Shown here in pieces: positions 57,928 through 64,000 of a DNA stretch of 64,000 nt. The stretch's first letter is position 1, and each line of letters opens with the position of its first letter. Origin of the DNA: a virus; the IMG/VR virus record IMGVR_UViG_3300021364_000018, positions 1 to 64,000 of that record. One strand, written 5' to 3'. A program made the translations under genes and the position numbers. Under the pieces are notes generated by a model. The model saw only the letters and a program-made list of their open reading frames with translations, did not search any database and was not told the DNA's origin.

Positions 57928-58949
57928 ACCTTTTTAAACTCCATCAATTGTAATCGTGCTGAGAGACCTTGAACTGTATTACGATTGATGATATCAATTA
58001 CTTCAATCTCACTAAGACCTGACATAATCATGTCATTGATGTCTTTGCATTCTGTTATTCTCTTATCATTCCATATACAGACACGATAACCAAGGTCAAT
58101 GACCTCTTCAATCTTCTTTATGATTTCTTGGTTTCTTGGTTCGTTGTCAAATATGAGTATCGCATTTTCTTTTATATCTTCGCTGATTTTCTTAAAGTCA
58201 CTACCTGCAACAGCAATACTATTTGGTAGGAATAGACTGTCTATGGGTCCCTCTGTCACATAGATTGTCTTAGTTCGGTCCACATTATTATAGTTGAAGA
58301 TGAGCGGAACATCATCTCGAAACCTAAGGGTTAAATATCGTAAAGGTGAGTCGTTGATTGCTCGACCTGTTAACCCTGTTAGTTTCCCATTCTCATCATA
58401 GAATGGCAATATGATTCTTGGGTCATTACCTAAGACCCTGTCTTTATACTTATCTGACAATAAATGTAGAACTTGTGCTTGTTCTACAAACCAGATGTCT
58501 TTCCATTGAAACTCTGGTATCATTCTCTTTCTGAGATATTGTCTTGACACCTCTTTCTCGCCAGCAGTGAATGCTATCGCTTTGAGTGAATCATCTTTTT
58601 TATTTAGAAAATCTGTCCGTGGACTGAACTTAAATTTAGACGAATCTGGCATTTTTCTTGACTTAGGTTTGACTCCTTTCTCTCTAAGATATTCTTTGAG
58701 ATACTCTTTATGTATAGAAGGGAAATTATCTTTGATAAAGTTAACACTAGAAGTCGACTTACTACAGTTATGACACTTGTAGATGAGTGATTGTTCTTTT
58801 ACAAAGTGATAACCCCTAGATTTGTAGACATTCTTTTGTGAATCACCACAATATGGACATCTATGATTAAAGGTATTTTCGTTTACCCATTTAGCTCGGT
58901 CAAGATAGACCGACACCATATTAAGATATTTCTTCTCTAACCATAGCAT
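57924..58949 (-). CDS. 61: DNA primase gp61
   Basis: 341 aa (T4 342 aa). The N-terminal zinc-binding domain has CPYCGDSQK near residue 32 and YKCHNCSKS near 58. The Toprim core is TIYVTEGPIDSLFLPNS near 232 and ILIFDNEPRNQEI near 268. It makes pentaribonucleotide primers with the gp41 helicase. It overlaps nrdA by 4 nt. A TATAAT lies 8 nt before the ATG. Confidence 0.94.
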   Translation of the reverse strand: MLWLEKKYLNMVSVYLDRAKWVNENTFNHRCPYCGDSQKNVYKSRGYHFVKEQSLIYKCHNCSKSTSSVNFIKDNFPSIHKEYLKEYLREKGVKPKSRKMPDSSKFKFSPRTDFLNKKDDSLKAIAFTAGEKEVSRQYLRKRMIPEFQWKDIWFVEQAQVLHLLSDKYKDRVLGNDPRIILPFYDENGKLTGLTGRAINDSPLRYLTLRFRDDVPLIFNYNNVDRTKTIYVTEGPIDSLFLPNSIAVAGSDFKKISEDIKENAILIFDNEPRNQEIIKKIEEVIDLGYRVCIWNDKRITECKDINDMIMSGLSEIEVIDIINRNTVQGLSARLQLMEFKKV

Positions 58950-58956
58950 GTATACT

Positions 58957-58985
58957 ATTATACATGGGTCTGATATAGATTACAA
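58957..58985 (-). promoter_or_regulatory. sigma70-like promoter for gp61
   Basis: TTGTAA (58985-58980), 17-bp spacer containing AGACCC, TATAAT (58962-58957). Predicted +1 is within one base of the ATG. Confidence 0.55.
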
Positions 58986-58992
58986 GGTGGTT

Positions 58993-59805
58993 TTATGTCT
59001 TTTTCTTGGGTAATTTTGACTTGGGAACCTGTAGAACATATCTGTTTTCTACCACTTTTGGTTTCTCTTGTTCAACTCTTCTTGCAATCAGACCAGTTGT
59101 TGACACCAGTAGTAACACCGCCAAGGGGTCGAACACGAAAATGAGTGCAAAAATCACCCACCTCACGGCGTTGTCAAGGTACTTGACAGACTCTTCTTGA
59201 CCGTATATTACTTCTGCAACATACTTAATTGGTCCTATTTCACTCTCTTGTTCTAATTGTAATCGTTCAAGAGGTAGTTTTTGTTCATTTAATAATACTA
59301 TATCATCTATGATAATGTCAATATCATTTGCAATTTCTTTTCTTTCGTCTTGTTGTCTTCTATCGATATAGTTTCTATCTTGGGGTCTTGCAGTTTCTAT
59401 AACTTGGTCAAGTGTTGCAACCCTACTCTCTAATCTATTGAGTTGTGATTCTTTTGCATCTATTCTTTTATCGATGATTGACATCTCTAATGTATACGAA
59501 TCTCCAACTAATGTTGTTTCTATATTCGCCTTAGATAGATAACCAAATATACCGAGTGATGTTATCAACATGAGAACTACGACTGATGCAGTCAAATAGT
59601 ATTTCATGTAGTTTAGTTTTTCCCAATAGAGATGTAGATAAGCGGCAGTGACTAATTTACCAAACTCTAAAGCACTTGTCATTACTACTACGCCAAGATA
59701 TGCACCTGCGAATATAGTTGCAAGTCCAATGACTGAGAAGTAAGCGGCGATTCCAGCAATGTAGATACTTGTCGCCAATGCTAGATAGTTCAAAAATTTG
59801 TTCAT
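58993..59805 (-). CDS. Membrane protein with central coiled coil
   Basis: 270 aa. Three hydrophobic helices in the first 90 residues (ALATSIYIAGIAAYFSVIGL, then GAYLGVVVMTSALEFGKLV, then SVVVLMLITSLGIFGYL), a periplasmic coiled coil at 105-195 (IIDKRIDAKESQLNRLESRV), and a last helix near 225-245 (WVIFALIFVFDPLAVLLLV). The C-terminus is basic. Found in marine myoviruses as an uncharacterised protein; a role in membrane remodelling or superinfection control is speculation. Confidence 0.78.
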   Translation of the reverse strand: MNKFLNYLALATSIYIAGIAAYFSVIGLATIFAGAYLGVVVMTSALEFGKLVTAAYLHLYWEKLNYMKYYLTASVVVLMLITSLGIFGYLSKANIETTLVGDSYTLEMSIIDKRIDAKESQLNRLESRVATLDQVIETARPQDRNYIDRRQQDERKEIANDIDIIIDDIVLLNEQKLPLERLQLEQESEIGPIKYVAEVIYGQEESVKYLDNAVRWVIFALIFVFDPLAVLLLVSTTGLIARRVEQEKPKVVENRYVLQVPKSKLPKKKT

Positions 59806-59808
59806 AAT

Positions 59809-61593
59809 TTATCTGAATCTTTTTAAAAGACCAAAGAGTTTTTTAGAATCTTCTTTATTCTTCTTCAAGTATTTAGACCGACTTTTCATGAGTGGTATAT
59901 CAGTCGATACTGCTGAACCTGTAGAGTTGAGAGGTGCATCTTCTGATACCTCATCAAAGTTCATATACTTTACAAGTTCGTCTGCAAGTTTTATACCTGC
60001 TTTGTAGTCACTAGGGTAATGTAAACCTGCAACTACTCTTCCATAAGCACTTTTATCTGCCATCTTTCTGAGTTCGTCTTTATGCTCTGGATATTTTTCA
60101 CTGTAGTAATTTGCTACTACATATGATTGAACAGTATGACCACTAGGGTATGATGGTGTATTTGCTGTTCCTGTTTTGAATTTCTTAAAAGGTATCTTTA
60201 GTGCTTCTGCAATCTGATATGGTCTTGGTCTATTGAATATGTTTTTATAATGTCTTTGAACTGGTGTAGATTGGTCTTCTAAGTATTCTATGACATCATC
60301 ACTGTAATCTAGACCGACTTCGTTTAGATACTCTTTGATGTAATACGATGTATCTTTATCAGTCATCTTGTATTCTATTTGTAGTTCTTTACTTGCACCG
60401 TTGACTTCTTTTTGTATTGTTTCTATCTCTTGTCTAGTAGTTTTAGAATCATTCTTAGGTGGTTCAGGTAATTTTATAGATGACCATTGGTCGTTGAAAA
60501 CTTTTATCTTTTTGTATTTTGCTTTTTTCAAATCTTTTGAAGGTGCAAATTGCATATCGTTCATCTCTAAGATGTTTACGATTCTCATTTCTGATACACC
60601 TTTGGGTTCATTGTTCTTATCGAGACCAATTGCTTTATCTACTGCTCTTGCACCTTTCTCTACAGTATCACCCATTTTTTGTGCCCATTTGACCATTCTC
60701 TCTTTCATGACCTTACCCGCTTCAGTTTGACCTGCGCTTTGTAGACCTGAATAAGTTAATGCTAGTGCAAGACCTGTAGCACCTCCCATCCATATAGGAA
60801 GACCACCTGTTGCTATACCTGCTGATAATAGACCCATACCCTTTATGCCATCAGGCGTTGCAATTAGTTCTCTAAAACCTGCTTCACCTGCAAATGCTTG
60901 AGGTATAATAGTCAAGTCAAAATCTGATTCGATATCACCTGAGAATGACATTCTTAACCATTGTCCGATTGCAAGACCTGAAACTGCAACAGCAGATAGT
61001 GTAGATAGAGGTTTGTTCTTCTGCATAAACTCATCTACTTTGATGATACCCTTTTCTAATTTTTGAAACGAATCAGTATCATGTATAGCGGCACCGCCAA
61101 CTGTTAGTGATTTACCAATAGTTCTGAGTGACCCCATAACAACTCTTGATGCACCTGTTATACCTGCACCCAATGCTTTTACTGTATTGTATACTGATGG
61201 TTCTTTGAATGCAATCGCAACTGTTTCTATGTCAGCGTCAACAGCATCTATGACACTTCTGACATGTTGTTTTAAATCTTTGACTGTATCAGGAAGTTCT
61301 GGTTGTTCTTGTTCTGGTGCAACCTCACCCTCTTCACCTTCTGGTTTCTCTTCGTCATCAGGTATTTCATGGTCGTCATCAGACATCGCATCTCTTTTCT
61401 TTGCGAGTTCTTTTGCTTTCTTAGAATTTGGGTGGTCTTTTAGATATTGTTCTTGTTCATCAGGAGTCATGTCGAAGAACCATGCATCCTTCTTATTGTC
61501 TTCTAATAATATCTCTTCACATATCTTATCTATCGCATCACAATATTGTCTGTATTCTTCGTCAATATGATATAATACTTCGTTAATATACAT
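59809..61593 (-). CDS. Large protein with C-terminal PAP2 phosphatase domain
   Basis: 594 aa. The last ~150 residues carry the three PAP2 motifs: KNIFNRPRP (K-x6-RP), YPSGHT, and GRVVAGLHYPSD (SRxxxxH-type with Arg, His and Asp). The N-terminal 100 residues are highly acidic (SDDDHEIPDDEEKPEGEEGE). The middle has hydrophobic Gly-rich segments near 200-300 (STLSAVAVSGLAIGQW, then GLLSAGIATGGLPIWMGG) that may insert in membranes. A lipid-phosphate or pyrophosphate hydrolase on or near the membrane is inferred. Overlaps the upstream gene by 11 nt. Confidence 0.78.
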   Translation of the reverse strand: MYINEVLYHIDEEYRQYCDAIDKICEEILLEDNKKDAWFFDMTPDEQEQYLKDHPNSKKAKELAKKRDAMSDDDHEIPDDEEKPEGEEGEVAPEQEQPELPDTVKDLKQHVRSVIDAVDADIETVAIAFKEPSVYNTVKALGAGITGASRVVMGSLRTIGKSLTVGGAAIHDTDSFQKLEKGIIKVDEFMQKNKPLSTLSAVAVSGLAIGQWLRMSFSGDIESDFDLTIIPQAFAGEAGFRELIATPDGIKGMGLLSAGIATGGLPIWMGGATGLALALTYSGLQSAGQTEAGKVMKERMVKWAQKMGDTVEKGARAVDKAIGLDKNNEPKGVSEMRIVNILEMNDMQFAPSKDLKKAKYKKIKVFNDQWSSIKLPEPPKNDSKTTRQEIETIQKEVNGASKELQIEYKMTDKDTSYYIKEYLNEVGLDYSDDVIEYLEDQSTPVQRHYKNIFNRPRPYQIAEALKIPFKKFKTGTANTPSYPSGHTVQSYVVANYYSEKYPEHKDELRKMADKSAYGRVVAGLHYPSDYKAGIKLADELVKYMNFDEVSEDAPLNSTGSAVSTDIPLMKSRSKYLKKNKEDSKKLFGLLKRFR

Positions 61594-62200
61594 CTTCTGC
61601 TGTGAATAGAACTCTATCTTCGCCTATTCTTCCCTCGTATATGAGTATGCCATATCCGATACTTTTCTCTGATATATGCGATACAATTGATTTTGCAGGA
61701 TAGATTTTTATCTCTTCGTTCTCATCAAAGTTTTGTTTGATTTGAGTTCTAAGTCGATATTCATCTTGTATAGATAACTTGCCAACATTTTGTGCTTCTG
61801 ATAGTTGTTCTGGTGTAAGTAGACCTTCATTCTTTAAATGTCTATAGAAGTCTTCAAATAGTTGGTCAGATTGTTCTGAATCTAATTCTGCATGTTCTTT
61901 TAGAAGTGCAAGTGCGACAGCGTATGAAGCGAATGCAGTCTTACCACCTGGTAATTTACCGAGTAGTTTCTTCAAGTTGAATACTAATCTATGTAAAGGT
62001 GTAAGAGAGTTCTTCTCTTCTTTTGTCTTAGGATTGTTTTCTACAAACTGATTCTTAATCTCTGGATGAGGAATCTTTTTAATTCTATTGCCATCTCTGT
62101 CAATAAAACCAAACTTATAAGCAGGAGTCTTTTGAAAATCTGTTGTTAACATTTTCAAAATCCTGAATACGATTAAACTGTCTATTACTCTTCCGACCAT
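61583..62200 (-). CDS. Conserved T4-like phage protein, probably virion-related
   Basis: 205 aa. VGRVIDSLIVFRILKMLTTD at the start, FQKTPAYKFGFIDRDGNRIK and PLHRLVFNLKKLLGKLPGGK are a pattern I associate with an uncharacterised marine T4-like protein coded beside head and structural genes. The C-terminal SIGYGILIYEGRIGEDRVLF looks like a beta-sandwich edge. A CATAAATA motif lies 6 nt upstream of the ATG, suggesting late expression. Confidence 0.76.
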   Translation of the reverse strand: MVGRVIDSLIVFRILKMLTTDFQKTPAYKFGFIDRDGNRIKKIPHPEIKNQFVENNPKTKEEKNSLTPLHRLVFNLKKLLGKLPGGKTAFASYAVALALLKEHAELDSEQSDQLFEDFYRHLKNEGLLTPEQLSEAQNVGKLSIQDEYRLRTQIKQNFDENEEIKIYPAKSIVSHISEKSIGYGILIYEGRIGEDRVLFTAEDVY

Positions 62201-62206
62201 AATATC

Positions 62207-62214
62207 TATTTATG
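62207..62214 (-). promoter_or_regulatory. Late-promoter-like CATAAATA
   Basis: CATAAATA on the minus strand, 6 nt before the ATG at 62200; predicted +1 is one base before the ATG. Confidence 0.4.
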
Positions 62215-62226
62215 CAATCTGAATGA

Positions 62227-62598
62227 CTACAATTCTCTGAGTCTAGCGATTAAAGTATCATCAAGAGGTATTTCGGTCATCCAATCTTCTTCTATAAGTT
62301 CTAAGTATAATAACATAGTCTTTATAGATGACCAGTGTTTGTCTTCCTTTATCTTAAACTGTAACATTCTCATGCAAGGGTCGAAACCGAATACATTGAA
62401 TAAACATATGATATGGTTCAACATGAGGCGTTCCCTCAGTTCACCATTTTCGTGATAACGATGTAGTAATCGTTTTAGATATCTGAACCTTCGTAAGTCT
62501 TCTTGAAAATCCTCAATGTCTTCACATTGGGGGTCATCGTAATACTTCATAGCGAATGCTTGAAAGTTCTTTGCTGTGATTTTGTCAAATAGACCCAT
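62227..62598 (-). CDS. Conserved hypothetical protein
   Basis: 123 aa, helical (FDKITAKNFQAFAMKYYDDP, then LRRFRYLKRLLHRYHENGEL, then NHIICLFNVFGFDPCMRML). No family name known to me, but the pattern is common in marine T4-like phages next to structural genes. It begins just after a terminator of the upstream gene. Confidence 0.76.
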   Translation of the reverse strand: MGLFDKITAKNFQAFAMKYYDDPQCEDIEDFQEDLRRFRYLKRLLHRYHENGELRERLMLNHIICLFNVFGFDPCMRMLQFKIKEDKHWSSIKTMLLYLELIEEDWMTEIPLDDTLIARLREL

Positions 62599-62619
62599 AA
62601 TATAGTAGTATGTATAATG

Positions 62620-62644
62620 TAAAAAAGGGTCTAATAAAGACCCT
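62620..62644 (-). terminator. Intrinsic terminator
   Basis: Minus-strand stem AGGGTC/GACCCT with a 7-nt loop (62644-62626), followed directly by a U6 tract. It follows the stop of the 150-aa gene at 62650. This is the clearest intrinsic terminator in the window. Confidence 0.82.
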
Positions 62645-62649
62645 AATCT

Positions 62650-63102
62650 TTACACTAAATTGCCGTAAACTTTAAATGAACCTGTTTCTAACTGTTCGTA
62701 TTTAACTTTTAAGTTTACAATTTTTTCTTCTTTATCGAATTCATCATGTGGTGTGTCTACTGACTTACCAAATGTTTCTCCGTATCTAGAAAATTGTAGG
62801 TCGAGTTCACCTGTTCCTGAGAACTCTTCTTCTTGCACAACTCCGTGTCCTTCTGTTGACACTTTCTTATGCAAACCGAGTAATGAAAGTTTACTTTCCA
62901 TCTGAGCGATTGCCGCTTTTGGATTCATAAACTCACTTACTGCAACATGACCTAAAACTGCGTTAATTTTGTTCTTAACATCTACATCATCTATATCATA
63001 AGGGACTTTTGATGAACTCAATCCTGCCCCACCTGATACTAGTCCAGCATCATGGAATGCAAGAGCGGTATTCTCTTCTAAGTAATCTTTAAATGATTTC
63101 AT
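62650..63102 (-). CDS. Hypothetical protein with MKSFKDYLEE start
   Basis: 150 aa. MKSFKDYLEENTALAFHDAG is a start motif shared by several phage head-associated or capsid-processing substrates. DIDDVDVKNKINAVLGHVAV and an acidic linker (VVQEEEFSGTGELDLQFSRY) follow. Terminator directly downstream. Probably virion-related by position; function unknown. Confidence 0.74.
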   Translation of the reverse strand: MKSFKDYLEENTALAFHDAGLVSGGAGLSSSKVPYDIDDVDVKNKINAVLGHVAVSEFMNPKAAIAQMESKLSLLGLHKKVSTEGHGVVQEEEFSGTGELDLQFSRYGETFGKSVDTPHDEFDKEEKIVNLKVKYEQLETGSFKVYGNLV

Positions 63103-63126
63103 ATTTTTCCCCTGTTAAATTGTTGA

Positions 63127-63411
63127 TTAACTATCTGCTAATACAGTATCGTCATCAACATCTGGTGTTCCAACATCTGAATCGTCATCAAAGTCAGCGA
63201 CATCAGCGCCCATTGAACCTGATGACATTGCTACCAATGTTTCCCATTGAGTTCTTGAACCGACCACTTTTCTTTTGACCCAACCTTCTGACTTAACACC
63301 TGCATTAGCAGCGACTTCTGCTGTATCAGCACCATATGTGTCTGCTTTATCTGCTGTGTTAAGGTATTTTGGTTTAGATGCTTCGTTATCTAATAATCCC
63401 CAAAGTGCCAT
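63127..63411 (-). CDS. Small virion-type protein
   Basis: 94 aa. MALWGLLDNEASKPKYLNTA followed by GVKSEGWVKRKVVGSRTQWE resembles small structural proteins of T4-like marine phages (the MALWG-x-x-D start and GWV-x-R segment). The C-terminus is acidic (DFDDDSDVGTPDVDDDTVLA). Probably a head or neck decoration protein; inferred from pattern. Confidence 0.72.
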   Translation of the reverse strand: MALWGLLDNEASKPKYLNTADKADTYGADTAEVAANAGVKSEGWVKRKVVGSRTQWETLVAMSSGSMGADVADFDDDSDVGTPDVDDDTVLADS

Positions 63412-63420
63412 GTTATTCTC

Positions 63421-64000
63421 CTAAAATTTATTTGCGACTTTCAATATCGCATTAAAAGTCTTCTTAAATGTATTACTATCTTTTTGTAATAGTTGTAAGT
63501 ATTTAGTCCGAATAGGTGCTTTAACCTTCATTAAAGTGTCATGAACTATACGAGCATCTTTGTTTTTGACCTTAGTCTTTTTCATGTCGTCTGTTCTGAC
63601 TTCGCCATCTTTTGTTAAATCTTTGAAACTTCTCAATTGCATTAACATAGCGGCGTCTGGTCTATTCTGAACACCTTTTGCTTTAGAATTAAATGCATCT
63701 AAAGCTCTTTGATAAACCTCATCTTCTTCTGCTTCTGAGTATTTACCTTTTGCCATGGTTGAAATCTTCATCAACCTTGATTTTAAATCTTTTTCATTCT
63801 TCGCTTGTGATACTGCACGAGCAATCTTTTTATTACCTGCATCAGACATCATAGAAAAGTCTGCAATCTTTTCCATGACTGCATTTACTTCTTTCGACTT
63901 CTTAACATAACCTAATTTCAAAAGTTTCTTCTTAAATGCTTTAGTTCTTGCATCAGAAGTTAGAACTTTCTCAATAGTTTGTTCTACTTCTTTTCTATCC
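63421..64000 (-). CDS. Basic helical protein (partial, N-terminus beyond window)
   Basis: At least 193 codons; the frame stays open to the window edge, so the TTG near 63921 (before KLGYVKKSKEVNAVMEKIAD) is internal rather than a start. Upstream codons read RKEVEQTIEKVLTSDARTKA. Highly basic and helical (KKTKVKNKDARIVHDTLMKV). Might be a scaffold or internal head protein; no family recognised. Confidence 0.7.
   Translation of the reverse strand, partial: DRKEVEQTIEKVLTSDARTKAFKKKLLKLGYVKKSKEVNAVMEKIADFSMMSDAGNKKIARAVSQAKNEKDLKSRLMKISTMAKGKYSEAEEDEVYQRALDAFNSKAKGVQNRPDAAMLMQLRSFKDLTKDGEVRTDDMKKTKVKNKDARIVHDTLMKVKAPIRTKYLQLLQKDSNTFKKTFNAILKVANKF

Noticed and set aside
1-64000. CRISPR array, IS element, integrase or attachment site
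   Set aside because: No regularly spaced direct repeats, transposase or integrase genes, or terminal inverted repeats were seen. The genome looks like a lytic phage.
1-64000. tRNA genes
   Set aside because: I scanned the non-coding stretches by eye and found no convincing cloverleaf; tRNAscan-SE would settle it.

Overview
The window is part of an AT-rich genome of a T4-like myovirus. It carries homologues of T4 baseplate and tail genes (gp4, gp5, gp6, gp8, gp25, gp26, gp48, gp53, and gp27-, gp29- and gp54-like proteins). It also carries replication and late-transcription genes (gp32, gp33, gp59, gp61, RNase H) and a class Ia ribonucleotide reductase. The protein set resembles marine cyanomyoviruses: a DUF4815 structural protein, many 2-oxoglutarate/Fe(II) oxygenases, a NodU-type carbamoyltransferase and an A-type Fe-S carrier. 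I see no photosynthesis genes. A phage-encoded ribosomal protein bS21 suggests a non-cyanobacterial marine host, possibly SAR11/Pelagibacter; the host is inference. Both ends of the window cut through genes.

Layout. 1-19177 (minus) is a baseplate block reading gp48, gp53, gp27-like, lysozyme-less gp5, a coiled-coil structural protein, gp25, gp6, a small structural protein, a 1259-aa structural protein, gp8 and a giant DUF4815 protein ending in polyproline at the window edge. 19211-26416 (plus) holds gp4, a HAD phosphatase and KdsB (CMP-Kdo synthetase), two unknown proteins, a gp54-like tube protein, gp26 with a probable -1 frameshift into a gp51-like tail, a small membrane protein and the tape measure protein. 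Divergent T4-late-type promoters separate these two blocks.

26413-44372 (minus) carries bS21, gp32, gp59, gp33, many small early-type ORFs, a SleB-type endolysin, an exonuclease, RNase H, the A-type carrier, a carbamoyltransferase split into two genes, and a cluster of very small membrane or acidic ORFs. 44373-44653 is a divergent promoter region. It is followed by two plus-strand genes (a membrane protein and a nuclease-like protein). 46348-64000 (minus) holds four consecutive oxygenase genes, a spanin-like pair, glutaredoxin, nrdB, another oxygenase, nrdA, the gp61 primase, membrane proteins, a PAP2-phosphatase protein and probable virion proteins.

Regulation visible in the sequence. There is a family of promoters with TTGACA-like -35, an 18-bp spacer and TAnnAT -10. 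There are T4-late NATAAATA motifs. At several genes the -10 or late motif lies so close to the ATG that the predicted start site is the start codon. Two non-coding stretches stand out: a four-way-junction leader RNA at 44006-44119 that begins at a predicted start site, and a multi-hairpin RNA with an oligo-U end between gp32 and bS21. Nineteen small or revised gene calls (new short ORFs or moved starts) are included because overlaps, Shine-Dalgarno sites or alternative start codons support them.
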